From Planctomycetota bacterium (GTDB lineage: Bacteria > Planctomycetota > B15-G4 > SIAN01): 64,000 nucleotides of DNA. Each line of letters starts with the position of its first letter. Positions within the stretch are counted from its first letter, which is position 1. A program made the position numbers and the translations under genes. The notes below the pieces were generated by a model that saw nothing but the letters and a program-made list of their open reading frames with translations, did no database searches and was not told the origin of the DNA. Positions 35,278 through 44,309 of the stretch are shown one piece after another. The DNA is taken from contig JANQQL010000045.1 of NCBI GenBank assembly GCA_028289345.1, positions 29,398 to 93,397 on the forward strand, given 5' to 3'.

Positions 35278-36570
35278 ATGCAAGATCAAGAATTCGCCCG
35301 GAACCTGACCTACGACCTGTCCCAACTTCTCGAGTGGATGCTGCAAAAGGGCGCGTCGGACCTGCACTTGAAACCCGGGAGCCCGCCCGGCTTCCGCGTC
35401 GATGGAGCCTTGGTAATTCCGCCGAGCCTTCCGCCAATGAGCGGCGAGGAGCTCGCGGCCCTGGCGAATCAGATCGTGCCGGAGCAAAAGCGCGCGGACT
35501 ACGAGGCGGGTCGCGAGGTCGACTTCTCCCTCAACATCGCCGGCGTCTCTCGCTACCGCGTGAGTGTCTTCCGCCATCGTTGCCAGGTCGGAATCGTGAT
35601 GCGCCGCATTCCGGTCGAGCTTCCGGATCTGGACCGCCTCGGCCTGCCCCAGAACATCCATCAGCTCGCCACCCTGCCTCACGGCTTGGTGCTGGTGACC
35701 GGTCCCACGGGAAGCGGCAAGTCGACGACCTTGGCGGCCATGCTGAATTACCTCAACGACCACGCCAACCTGCACATCGTCACCCTCGAGGATCCCGTCG
35801 AGTTCGTTCACTCGGACAAGAACTGCTTCATCACCCAGCGTGAAATCGGCGTCGACAGCGAGACCTTCGGAGAGGCACTCCGGAGGGTTCTCCGCCAGGA
35901 CCCGGACGTCATCATGATCGGCGAGCTGCGCGACCTCGAGACCATCGCGCTTGCCATCACGGCGGCGGAAACCGGACACCTGGTCATCGGAACCATGCAC
36001 ACCGCCCGTGCGGTCCAGACCGTGGATCGGGTGCTGGATGCGTTTCCTCCAGAAAGCCAGGCTCAGGTCCGCACCCAACTTTCCACCAATCTGCAGGGCG
36101 TGCTCTCGCAAACCTTGGTACCGAAGATTGGTGGCGGGCGCTGTCCGGCCTTCGAAATCATGCTGTCAACGGAAGCCATTCGCAGCTGCATCCGCGAAGG
36201 CAAGACCCATCAGATCGGTAGTCTGATTCAGACCAACGCCCATCTCGGGATGAAGACCTTGAACCGCTCGCTGGCGGATCTGGTCAATAGCGGAGCCGTC
36301 AAGGAAGAGGATGCACGACGCAAGGCCCCCAATCCGGCAGAGTTCGACCAGGCCGTGAACACTGGAGGTCAGGCGCTGCGCCTGTCCCGTCGCAAGGAAG
36401 CCGCGCTACAAGCGCAAGAGCTGCACAAGCCAACCCCTCCTGCGGTGACGTCGACCCCTCCTCCCCCGCCGGTCGCCAAGAGTGCTCCTCCGCCACCGCC
36501 TCCGGCCCCCGTGGAACCGGCCCAACCCAGCGCCAACGCAGCCATCCTGGAGAAACTCCGCCGCGGCTAG
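35278..36570 (+). CDS. pilT: Type IV pilus retraction-type ATPase PilT
   Basis: A 430-residue protein. It contains the N-terminal PAS-like region with the SDLHLKPG signature (near residue 24), the Walker A GPTGSGKST (about 142-150), the Asp box EDPVEF, Walker B DPDVIMIGELRDLET and the His box TGHLVIGTMHT. PilT hexamers drive pilus retraction and twitching motility from the cytoplasmic face. Compared with typical PilT (about 345 residues) it has a C-terminal extension of about 75 residues rich in Pro/Ala (TSTPPPPPVAK). GGAGG at good spacing favours ATG 35278 over ATG 35254. No other pilus gene lies in the window. Confidence 0.93.
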   Translation: MQDQEFARNLTYDLSQLLEWMLQKGASDLHLKPGSPPGFRVDGALVIPPSLPPMSGEELAALANQIVPEQKRADYEAGREVDFSLNIAGVSRYRVSVFRHRCQVGIVMRRIPVELPDLDRLGLPQNIHQLATLPHGLVLVTGPTGSGKSTTLAAMLNYLNDHANLHIVTLEDPVEFVHSDKNCFITQREIGVDSETFGEALRRVLRQDPDVIMIGELRDLETIALAITAAETGHLVIGTMHTARAVQTVDRVLDAFPPESQAQVRTQLSTNLQGVLSQTLVPKIGGGRCPAFEIMLSTEAIRSCIREGKTHQIGSLIQTNAHLGMKTLNRSLADLVNSGAVKEEDARRKAPNPAEFDQAVNTGGQALRLSRRKEAALQAQELHKPTPPAVTSTPPPPPVAKSAPPPPPPAPVEPAQPSANAAILEKLRRG

Positions 36571-36618
36571 CAGGCTTGGCCCGTCCGCGTCAGCTCTTCC
36601 TCGGTCACTTCTCGTTGG

Positions 36619-37104
36619 TCACTTCTTCTCTGGCGCTCGCACCCGCACCGTGTGACAGAGCTGACAGTTGCCCTTCGGCGCGAAGGCTCCTTTGACGCCT
36701 TCGGGGGGCTTCGCCTGATGGCAGACACCACAGGCCTTGCCCTTGTTGATGTCGCTCATCTTGAAGCGGTTGCCGTTCATTTCCTTCTTGAAGATCTTGT
36801 CGTGGCAATCGGCGCACTCCAGTCCCGCGGCGAGATGCGCTTCGTGGCTGTAGATGACCGAGTGCTTCTGGATCCGGCTCTGCACGTGGAAAAGCAAGTC
36901 CCCCCCGTGCTCTTCCTCTTCGCTATCCTGCGCGACCGCGGCGACGGCATTCAGGGCGGCCACGTGGGTCGGACTGGCCCCCAGGTTCGGAATGGCTTTC
37001 GCTGAGACCTGGTTCCAAAGGAAGGAACCGAACAGGAAGGCGAAGAACGCGAGAACAGCGAAGCGAAAGCGCGGAGCTTTGGCGCGAGACGGATGGCTAG
37101 ACAT
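36619..37104 (-). CDS. Membrane-anchored triheme cytochrome c (cytochrome c3/class III-like)
   Basis: A 161-residue protein. One N-terminal membrane helix (FAVLAFFAFLFGSFLW) precedes three heme c motifs: CADCH at 97-101, CGVCH at 125-129 and CQLCH at 147-151. Extra histidines (HSVIYSHEAH near 81-90) can act as distal ligands. The small size and CxxCH spacing resemble cytochrome c3-like electron carriers in periplasmic redox chains. Start 37104 has AGGGGAT upstream. No reductase or c-type assembly gene is adjacent, so its partner is unknown. It is divergent from the TMTC-like gene. Confidence 0.88.
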   Translation of the reverse strand: MSSHPSRAKAPRFRFAVLAFFAFLFGSFLWNQVSAKAIPNLGASPTHVAALNAVAAVAQDSEEEEHGGDLLFHVQSRIQKHSVIYSHEAHLAAGLECADCHDKIFKKEMNGNRFKMSDINKGKACGVCHQAKPPEGVKGAFAPKGNCQLCHTVRVRAPEKK

Positions 37105-37172
37105 CAGAAGATCCCCTGTCCAGGAACATTGAATATCGCGGCGCATCATAGCCACGGTTCCTGGAGTTTCGG

Positions 37173-38897
37173 GTGTCCGTAGCCGCCGCGGCCTCCCCAG
37201 CAGGCCGGTCTCGATCCGGTCGCGCTCTTCCCTGGCTGGGCGTCCTTGCGCTCTCGTTCGCTTCCTACGCGAACGGTCTCACCGGCGAGTTCCTGTACGA
37301 CGACCTGATCTACATCGTCGACAATCCGCAAGTCTCCGGGGACTCGATCTCGGAGGTGTTCACCGAACCGCTCGCGCTGAAGAACCACCTGGGCCTTTAC
37401 CGCCCGTTGACGCTCCTGACTTACCGCTGGCAATCGGGGGCCGCGGCGAGCAACTCCCCCTTCCCATTGCACTTGGTCAACGCTGTGCTTCACGCGCTGG
37501 TGGCGTGCATGGTGGTCGCCTTGGGACTTCGTTGGCAGCTGCGACGCGGGCTCTGCTTCCTTGCCGGACTCGTGTTCGCGTGTCACCCCATGCATGTCGA
37601 GGCGGTGACTTGGATCGTCGGACGCGCCGAACTCCTGGCCGCCCTGTTCAGCCTGATCACCCTGTGGGCGTGGTTTGGTCCGCGTCACTGGCGCATGACA
37701 ACCCTGGCCATTGTCGCGTGGGTGCTGGCGTGCTTTTCCAAAGAAGGCGCACTCACCCTTCCGGTCACCATCTTGGTCGCGGAATGGCTGTTGCCGAGCA
37801 AGGAAGGCGATCCCAAGCGGTCCCGATGGAGCCGCTACTTGGGATTCGTGATCGCCGGAGCGGCTTTGGTCGCCTTGCGCATCGCAGTGATTGGCGCATT
37901 CGGACCCGATTCCAGCGCGGCGACCTATCGCCAGTACGGACTTCCGGAACGCTGCTTGATCGCCTGCAACCTCGCGGCGGACTACCTACGACTCAGCTTG
38001 CTCCCGTGGCCGAACCGTATTTTCTATCACTACACCGAGTCAGTGGGCTTTCGCTGGCACACCTGGGTGTGGCTCGGAATGGCGGCGGTCGCGTTGATCG
38101 CATGGATGCGCCGGCGATCCCCCCTGGCGTTCTTGCTGACTGCGTTCTTTTTGTCTCTGGGTCCCGTGCTGAACTTGGTTCCCATCCAAGAGTGCCTGGC
38201 AGAGCGCTTCCTCTACCTCCCCACGGTGTTTTTGTCGTTCGTCATTGCGACCCCTTTGCTCGCCGCCTTGGATTGGGAAAGAAGACGCACCCAGCGCCTC
38301 GGTTGGTCCTTGCTGGCTCCCGGCATCGTTCTGACCGCGGGAACCTGCTTGACGCTGGCGGCGAATCGGCCCTATCAATCCGCGCTGGACCTTTGGGGTC
38401 ACGTCTCGGCACTCGCTCCGGAACTCCCTTTCCCCCACTACCAGCTCGGTTTCTTTTTCTACGAGCAAGAGATCTACACCTCCCGAAGCTCGGAAGTCCG
38501 CGGTGCGCTCACGGAAATGAAGACCGCCATTCGTCTGAGCGACGAACTCGAGGCGCGTGGGGATCGCGGCATGCCCAACGACCAACGAGCGCGGGCCCAC
38601 CTCACTCTCGGAATCCTCTATCTCCGTTTGCTGCCGCCCCACATGCGCAAACTCGATCGAGCGGAGTTCCACCTCCGGGAATCTGCCCGGGTCGCCAGTC
38701 GCAGCAAGGCTCTGGATCCAGAATGGGCGAGGGCTCTTCATGAGCTCGCCGGACTGATTCAGTATCCCGGCACTTCGATCACTCAGGAGGAAGCGCTCGG
38801 CTTCCTCGAAGTCGCGACCGGTCTGCCGGGAATCGACCCCGAGTACCGCGCTGAGTTGAAGCGTTCGCTCGACACGCTGCGCGAACTCATGGATTGA
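37173..38897 (+). CDS. TMTC-like multi-pass membrane glycosyltransferase
   Basis: A 574-residue protein with about ten membrane helices over residues 15-415, then a soluble helical C terminus. After the first helix lies SYANGLTGEFLYDDLIYIVDNP; the two acidic residues there match the catalytic loop of GT-C enzymes of the TMTC/DUF1736 type. The segment FACHPMHVEAVTWIVGRAEL is a strong match to TMTC proteins, which move a sugar from a lipid carrier to protein. The C-terminal part has weak TPR-like helices (RARAHLTLGILYLRLLPPH). GTG start, GGAG 7 bases upstream. Its stop overlaps the convergent lipoprotein gene by 11 bases. Confidence 0.8.
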   Translation: MSVAAAASPAGRSRSGRALPWLGVLALSFASYANGLTGEFLYDDLIYIVDNPQVSGDSISEVFTEPLALKNHLGLYRPLTLLTYRWQSGAAASNSPFPLHLVNAVLHALVACMVVALGLRWQLRRGLCFLAGLVFACHPMHVEAVTWIVGRAELLAALFSLITLWAWFGPRHWRMTTLAIVAWVLACFSKEGALTLPVTILVAEWLLPSKEGDPKRSRWSRYLGFVIAGAALVALRIAVIGAFGPDSSAATYRQYGLPERCLIACNLAADYLRLSLLPWPNRIFYHYTESVGFRWHTWVWLGMAAVALIAWMRRRSPLAFLLTAFFLSLGPVLNLVPIQECLAERFLYLPTVFLSFVIATPLLAALDWERRRTQRLGWSLLAPGIVLTAGTCLTLAANRPYQSALDLWGHVSALAPELPFPHYQLGFFFYEQEIYTSRSSEVRGALTEMKTAIRLSDELEARGDRGMPNDQRARAHLTLGILYLRLLPPHMRKLDRAEFHLRESARVASRSKALDPEWARALHELAGLIQYPGTSITQEEALGFLEVATGLPGIDPEYRAELKRSLDTLRELMD

Positions 38898-39537
38898 CGA
38901 ACCACCAGCCGCCTTCGCCGAACCCGAAAACTCCGAGTGCGAAGTCGAAGACTTCCCAGGGATCGAAAGACAGGTCCGCGCCAATCAGCCCCGCGTGAAC
39001 CCCGACCTCCAACGCCGTGGAGGATCGGTCCTCCGCCCCCCCGGTCCACGGATCGGTCCCCGGCATCGCAGGCCGCACATCCTCTTCGTACGAGTACCAA
39101 CGCGAGAATCCGTACTCCAGGGAACGCACGTCCCAGGCACCACTGCTGCGTCCGGTGTTGCCCACGGCAATGGTGGGAAGCCTCCACTGAGTCCCGTAGG
39201 GATCGGAAGGACCGCGATACAAGGCGCCCGCCTGCAACCAACGAGTCGGGGCCACCCGCACTCCCAGGCCCGGCCCCCAACCCAATCTCACCGAAACGAT
39301 GTCCAGGAGGTCATTGCCCCGCGCCTCGAAGTATCCCGGGGTCTCGTCCTCCATGGTCGACGGCAAGAAGTAGGTCTGTGGCCCCGGGGAAGCCTCCAGT
39401 TCGTCGGGCGACCCTGCTGCCGACCAGATCGTGGAGTCGCCAGGATTGGGCCCCTCGACATCCTGCTGAGTCGTCTGACAACCCAGGCAGAGAACGGTCA
39501 GCAGAACCGCCCCGGCCTTCCGTTCGCCGCCCATCAT
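38887..39537 (-). CDS. Small lipoprotein of unknown function
   Basis: A 216-residue protein with a lipoprotein signal ending VLCLGC. The mature protein has a Ser/Asp-rich N-terminal linker then Gly/Trp-rich sequence (GWGPGLGVRV, LEVGVHAGLIGADLSF, DFALGVFGFGEGGWW) with an alternating pattern that suggests beta structure, possibly an outer-membrane-associated domain. I do not recognise a family. It starts four bases after the stop of the sulfatase-fold gene, with GGAGTGAG at good spacing, so the two are cotranscribed. Its end overlaps the convergent TMTC-like gene by 11 bases. Confidence 0.75.
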   Translation of the reverse strand: MMGGERKAGAVLLTVLCLGCQTTQQDVEGPNPGDSTIWSAAGSPDELEASPGPQTYFLPSTMEDETPGYFEARGNDLLDIVSVRLGWGPGLGVRVAPTRWLQAGALYRGPSDPYGTQWRLPTIAVGNTGRSSGAWDVRSLEYGFSRWYSYEEDVRPAMPGTDPWTGGAEDRSSTALEVGVHAGLIGADLSFDPWEVFDFALGVFGFGEGGWWFVNP

Positions 39538-39541
39538 TTGC

Positions 39542-41251
39542 TCACTCCGGAGTCAGGATTCGCAGTCGCTCGTTGGCCAGGTGGATGCGCGCTGGTGGTG
39601 TCGAAGGGTCTTTTTCCGCCGCCCGCAGGAATCGGCGCCACAGGTCATCGGCACTTTCCCCCCCGACTTTGTCTTCCACCACCGCGGCTTCGAAGAGGAT
39701 TCCGGGCTGTTCGGGGGAGATGCGCAAAGCCGCTCGGAACTCTTCTTGGGCCGTGGCCAAGTCCCCCGCCCCTTGGAATCGACGGGCGGCACTCCAATGC
39801 TCCGATGCGTGCAGTCCGAGTTGCCCCACCGTCGAAGAGTCAGTGACGTAGCCGAGCTCTCGCAGCTCCTCCAATGCCTCCTCGCCCATCATGGCCGATT
39901 CGACATAGTCGATGCGCTGATGGTGGAACGGTGGCCGCCGATTGAAGTCTCGCAACGTGGCTTCCAGGGACCGCCATTCCTCTTGGTGCTCTCCCTCAGA
40001 AACCTCGAGCTCCTGGCCGCCATCCCAACGCGTCAGTTGCGCCTGACGATGAGAGTCCAGCAGGTACTTGAACCCGGTTTCCTCGTAGACCGAACGGAGG
40101 CGGCGATCGTACGGAGACGGATCAATCCCATCCTGCGCCAGGAATTCCAGGAGTTCGACGGGTCGCGAATACTCCGCGAACCAACCCACCGGACTTCGCT
40201 CGGGAGGAGGCGTCCACTCCGGCACTGCTCCCACCGCCACTTGCACGAACCAATGAGTGATCTGCACGTGAGAGATGGGTTCGGCAATCCGCTGCGGAAC
40301 AACGCGATCGGGGAAGTGCACGATCAACGGCACGCGCAACAGTTCTTCGGCCAGGGAAAGCTGGTGATCCACCATTCCTCCTTCGCCGAGAAACTCTCCG
40401 TGGTCCGACGTGACGACCAGGAAAATGTCGTCGAGGATTCCCTGAGATTCGAACAGTCGAAGTAGTTCGGCGATCCGGTCATCGAGTTTGCGAAGGTCGG
40501 CGTCGTAGAGGCGACCAAAGTCCTCTTTCAGGGAGTCCGTCCAGGTGACCCGATCGCGCAAGACATCGCGCAACAAGTCTCCTTCGGCGGCCAGAGAACG
40601 CGCCGATTCACTGACCGCTCCAAACATGCGGTCGTACGGCGCCGTGGGCGCATGAGGCAGGTGGGCATCCATGTAGTTCAGGAATAAGAAGAACGGCTGT
40701 TTCTTGTTCCTGGTCTGCAACCACTTCTCGACTTCCGCATTGACGATGGAGGAATCCTCGAGACCCGGGTACGCCTCTCGCAAGGTCCAGACCTCCCGAT
40801 AGTCATCGAATCCCTGAGCCAAGTGGTACTGAGCCGCCGTGTTGACGTTGGACGTGATCCCCATGGTCTCGATGCCGAAGTCGGCTCCGAGCGTTTCGGC
40901 GATGGTCTCGTGGCTTTCCACCAAGTAGCGGTGCTCGAAGTGACAGCCGTGTTCGGAGGGATGCAAGCCAGTGAATAGACTGGCATGGCTGGGCAAAGTC
41001 CACGGCGCGTTGGAGCGCGCGTTTTCGAACAACAGACCGTTTTTGGCCAGCTCATCCAGTCGCGGCGTGGTCTCGCGGTCGTGGCCGTAGCAGCCCAAAC
41101 GGTCCGCACGAACCGTGTCCAGCACCAGCAACACCATGTGAGTTGGCGAAGGGTGGGCCTGGATGAAGTAGATGGTCACTGCCCCCAAGGCCAGGATCAC
41201 CACCATCACCGCGGCCACGAACCCCAGGCTCAGCGCTTTCTTCTCGGACAC
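39542..41251 (-). CDS. Sulfatase-fold (alkaline-phosphatase superfamily) membrane protein with Thr at the nucleophile position
   Basis: GTG at 41251, after GGAGGG, gives 569 residues; an upstream ATG at 41389 would add a non-homologous basic stretch. One N-terminal helix (VAAVMVVILALGAVTIYF) anchors it. Metal motifs: MVLLVLDTVRADRLGCYG with Asp45 and Asp50, SDHGEFLGEGG, and NYMDAHLPHAP. The nucleophile motif is APWTLPSHASLFTG: the position of the formylglycine-forming Cys/Ser is Thr85, and the following Arg is His. That is like phosphoethanolamine-transferase-type members rather than true sulfatases. A TPR-like C-terminal region ends the protein. Substrate is unknown. First gene of an operon with the small lipoprotein. 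Confidence 0.85.
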   Translation of the reverse strand: MSEKKALSLGFVAAVMVVILALGAVTIYFIQAHPSPTHMVLLVLDTVRADRLGCYGHDRETTPRLDELAKNGLLFENARSNAPWTLPSHASLFTGLHPSEHGCHFEHRYLVESHETIAETLGADFGIETMGITSNVNTAAQYHLAQGFDDYREVWTLREAYPGLEDSSIVNAEVEKWLQTRNKKQPFFLFLNYMDAHLPHAPTAPYDRMFGAVSESARSLAAEGDLLRDVLRDRVTWTDSLKEDFGRLYDADLRKLDDRIAELLRLFESQGILDDIFLVVTSDHGEFLGEGGMVDHQLSLAEELLRVPLIVHFPDRVVPQRIAEPISHVQITHWFVQVAVGAVPEWTPPPERSPVGWFAEYSRPVELLEFLAQDGIDPSPYDRRLRSVYEETGFKYLLDSHRQAQLTRWDGGQELEVSEGEHQEEWRSLEATLRDFNRRPPFHHQRIDYVESAMMGEEALEELRELGYVTDSSTVGQLGLHASEHWSAARRFQGAGDLATAQEEFRAALRISPEQPGILFEAAVVEDKVGGESADDLWRRFLRAAEKDPSTPPARIHLANERLRILTPE

Positions 41252-41392
41252 TGGGTTCCCACCCTCCGCTCTGGCGTTGCCGCCCTGCCCGCTGACTCGG
41301 AAGCCTTCGCGGGCCCTCTCTTTACGGACAATTTCCGAAAGATTTTCTCTTCCTGCACCCGAAAGAAAGATCGGCCGGGAGAATGCCAACGG

Positions 41393-41421
41393 TTGACCTT
41401 GTTTCGCCCCCGCGGCAAACT
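41393..41421 (+). promoter_or_regulatory. Possible promoter of the EF-G leader
   Basis: TTGACC at 41393-41398, 17-base gap, then CAAACT. The -35 is strong, the -10 weak. It would start a leader transcript just before the hairpin at 41440. Confidence 0.35.
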
Positions 41422-41439
41422 ACTACGCCCTTTTTTTCG

Positions 41440-41494
41440 GGAAGTCCGGCCCTCTGCAGGCGACGGCCTCCAGGCGGCCGGACTTCCTTTTTTC
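41440..41494 (+). terminator. Strong hairpin terminator in the EF-G leader
   Basis: A perfect 12-bp stem GGAAGTCCGGCC/GGCCGGACTTCC with a 24-base loop and TTTTTT tail, 56 bases upstream of the EF-G start. It is a textbook intrinsic terminator, so it either ends a short RNA or acts as an attenuator. Confidence 0.8.
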
Positions 41495-41549
41495 GTATTT
41501 CGTCTGGGTTCCGACATCGCGGAACCCTCTATCCATTCAGAGTTTAGCC

Positions 41550-43667
41550 ATGGCTGCATCCGCAAACCCCAAGGGCAAGTCCTCGTCGGCGGCCCCGTCC
41601 CTCCATCACCTGCGCAACCTGGGCATCATCGCCCATATTGACGCCGGCAAGACCTCGGTGAGCGAGCGGATCTTGTTCCTGACCAACCGGTCCCACCGCA
41701 TCGGTGAGGTGCACGACGGCCAGGCGGTCCTCGACTACATGGAAGAGGAGCGGGAGCGCGGCATCACCATCACCAGCGCAGCGACCACCTGCGAGTGGAA
41801 TGGCTACTTCATCAACCTGATTGACACCCCGGGCCACGTGGACTTCACGGCCGAGGTGGAGCGGTCCCTGCGTGTGCTGGACAGCGCGGTGGTCGTGTTC
41901 GACGGCGTGAGCGGTGTCGAGGCCCAGAGTGAGACCGTCTGGCGGCAGGCCGACGACCACAAGGTGCCCCGCATCTGTTTCGTCAACAAGATGGACCGCG
42001 CCGGCGCCAGCTTCGACGACTGCGTGCACTCCATTCGTGACCGTCTGCAGACCCGCCCGATTCCGATCCAACTGCCCTGGGGCAGCGGCAAGGACCTGAA
42101 GGGTGTCATCGACGTGATCCGCCGCAAGGCCGTCACCTTCGAGGGCAAGCAAGGCGAGAAGGTCGTCTTCCAGGACGTCCCCGCCGAGATGAAGGACGAA
42201 GTCGACGCCGCTCACGAAGCGGTCGTCGAAGTTGCGTCCGAATTCGACGAAAACATCCTCGAGCGTTTCCTCGAAGGCGAGACCATCAGTGACGACGAGG
42301 TGGTCAAGGCCCTCCGCGAAGGCGTCCGAGAAAACAAAGTCGTCCCGGTGTTGTGCGGCGCCGCCCTGCGAAACGTCGGCGTTCAGCTGCTTCTCGACGC
42401 TGTCGTCGACCTGCTGCCGGCTCCCACGGATCTGGACCCGGTCACCGGCAAGAACAAGGAAGGCGAAGAAGTCGAGCGTCCCGACACCCGGGAGGCCCCC
42501 TTCGCTGCCCTCGCGTTCAAGACGATCTCCGACCCCAACGGCGACTTGACCTTCTTGCGCGTCTACTCGGGCGTGGCCCGTAGCGGCGAACAGATCCTCA
42601 ACTCGACCAAGGGCAAGAAAGAACGCATCGGCCGCATCTACCGCATGCATGCCGACAAGCGTGAGCTGATCGACGAAGTCGAAGCAGGCGATATCGTGGC
42701 CGTGGTTGGCCTCAAGCTCACCGTCACCGGAGACACTCTGAGCGACCCGACGGATCCCGTCATCCTGGAAGAGATCTCCTTCCCCGAACCGGTGATCGTC
42801 ATGGCGATCTCCCCGTCCAGCCGCGCGGACCGCGAGCGTCTTTCGGAAGCGCTGGCCAAGATCAGCCGCGAAGATCCGACCTTCACCTGGAACACCGATG
42901 AAGAGACCCAACAGACGCTGATCGGCGGAATGGGCGAGCTGCACCTCGACGTGCTGCGCAATCGCATCATTCGTGACTACAAGGTGGCGGCTCTTGTGGG
43001 TGCCCCACAGGTGGCCTACCGTCAGAGCCTGGCGCGAGCGGTCGACATCGAAGCTCGTCACGTCAAGCAGTCCGGTGGTCACGGTCAGTTCGCGGTCGCC
43101 CACGTGCGCCTCGAGCCGTGTGAAGATCCGGGCGTCACGTTCGAGAACTCGATCGTCGGCGGTGCCGTGCCTCGCGAGTACATTCCTTCGGTCGAGAAGG
43201 GCATCCGCGAGTACTGCGAAGGCGGCGGCGACCTGAACTACGCATTCCTGGGTCTGAAGGCCGAGCTCTACGACGGCAAGTCCCATGACGTGGACTCGAG
43301 TGACATGGCGTTCCGCGCCGCCGGACGCCTCGCCATGCGCTTGGCCACCGACGGCAACAGCGCAATCCACGAGCCGTTCATGGAATTCGAAGTCCAGACC
43401 CCAGAGGAGTTCCTGGGCGACGTGATCGGCGACCTGAACTCCCGCCGCGCCACGGTTTCCGACATCGAATCCCGCGGCAGCGTGCGCGTGGTTCTCGGCC
43501 AGGTGCCGATGGGCGAGATGTTCGGATACGCGACGCGCTTGCGCTCTTTGACCCAGGGTCGGGCGACTTACTCGATGGAGCCCGCCGGTTATCGGCCGTT
43601 GCCGAAGGCGATGGCGGAGAAGATCGAAGAGAAGCGGCGCAAGGAACTGCGCGAGCAGAAGTCGTAG
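41550..43667 (+). CDS. fusA: Elongation factor G
   Basis: A 705-residue translational GTPase. The G domain motifs are AHIDAGKTS (about 28-36), RGITIT, DTPGH and NKMD. Later domains: domain II, then domain IV with GGHGQFAVAHV, then domain V with PMGEMFGYATRLRSLTQGRA, which is characteristic of EF-G. EF-G with GTP moves tRNAs and mRNA during elongation and takes part in ribosome recycling. An N-terminal extension of about 20 residues (Ala/Ser-rich) precedes the G domain. It is not beside rpsL, rpsG or tuf, so it may be a paralog rather than the str-operon copy. The ribosome-binding site is weak. A terminator hairpin follows the gene. Confidence 0.93.
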   Translation: MAASANPKGKSSSAAPSLHHLRNLGIIAHIDAGKTSVSERILFLTNRSHRIGEVHDGQAVLDYMEEERERGITITSAATTCEWNGYFINLIDTPGHVDFTAEVERSLRVLDSAVVVFDGVSGVEAQSETVWRQADDHKVPRICFVNKMDRAGASFDDCVHSIRDRLQTRPIPIQLPWGSGKDLKGVIDVIRRKAVTFEGKQGEKVVFQDVPAEMKDEVDAAHEAVVEVASEFDENILERFLEGETISDDEVVKALREGVRENKVVPVLCGAALRNVGVQLLLDAVVDLLPAPTDLDPVTGKNKEGEEVERPDTREAPFAALAFKTISDPNGDLTFLRVYSGVARSGEQILNSTKGKKERIGRIYRMHADKRELIDEVEAGDIVAVVGLKLTVTGDTLSDPTDPVILEEISFPEPVIVMAISPSSRADRERLSEALAKISREDPTFTWNTDEETQQTLIGGMGELHLDVLRNRIIRDYKVAALVGAPQVAYRQSLARAVDIEARHVKQSGGHGQFAVAHVRLEPCEDPGVTFENSIVGGAVPREYIPSVEKGIREYCEGGGDLNYAFLGLKAELYDGKSHDVDSSDMAFRAAGRLAMRLATDGNSAIHEPFMEFEVQTPEEFLGDVIGDLNSRRATVSDIESRGSVRVVLGQVPMGEMFGYATRLRSLTQGRATYSMEPAGYRPLPKAMAEKIEEKRRKELREQKS

Positions 43668-43692
43668 GGGAGTCGGTGGTCGGTCATTGGGC

Positions 43693-43729
43693 GGAGTGCG
43701 TCGTCCCCCGCGGGGGGACGACGCACTCC
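43693..43729 (+). terminator. Terminator hairpin after EF-G
   Basis: A perfect 17-bp stem (GGAGTGCGTCGTCCCCC) around a GCG loop, 26 bases after the fusA stop. Very stable, though followed only by TTC. Confidence 0.75.
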
Positions 43730-44309
43730 TTCGGGGATGACCGATTCGTGGACTTCGCGTTGCCTTCGGCTCGCTTCGTGGGGCGTCCTTGAGCAGCGCT
43801 AGCTCGAGTCGGGGCGCTTGGCTCGTCGCTCGTGGTCTCTGGTCGTTTGGAGCCGAAGCGATCTGGTTTTGACTGACGGGTGATGGGTCCCGGGACTGTC
43901 GTGGGGCACTGTCCCTTCCGATCATGGGAATGCCCCTGCGATTTCGCCGAATGAGTTTTTCCGTTCGCCGCGATTGTCGACAACCACCGAGTTCGTCGAG
44001 ATGTTCGAATTGACGGTCTGATGTCGGGTCAAGGTTGCCGCGGCCGCTGGATGACGAACCTGCGGCCAGTGCATGGTCTCCACTCGGCCGGGTGACACCG
44101 GGAGTCGTCTAGAGCAAGGTTTCCGCCCTTCCCCTTTCCAAAAGAATCTTTGCGACATCCGTGGCGACTTCCTGATCGAGGGGAACCACCCGCCCTTTGC
44201 TTCTCCACAGATGACGGTCGCTCTGATGACGAGTGTCGGTGGGTCACTGTCTGCTTGGCCATTCGATGCCTTGACGGAAATCGGAGCGACAACGCGAAAG
44301 GAAGTTCCG
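43730..44309. other. Intergenic region, 580 bases
   Basis: Between EF-G and the S74 gene. The S74 frame is open back to 44073, but the signal peptide and Shine-Dalgarno place its start at 44310. No gene or clear hairpin is seen in 43730-44072 beyond a weak GGGAC...GTCCC pairing near 43891-43914. Confidence 0.4.
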
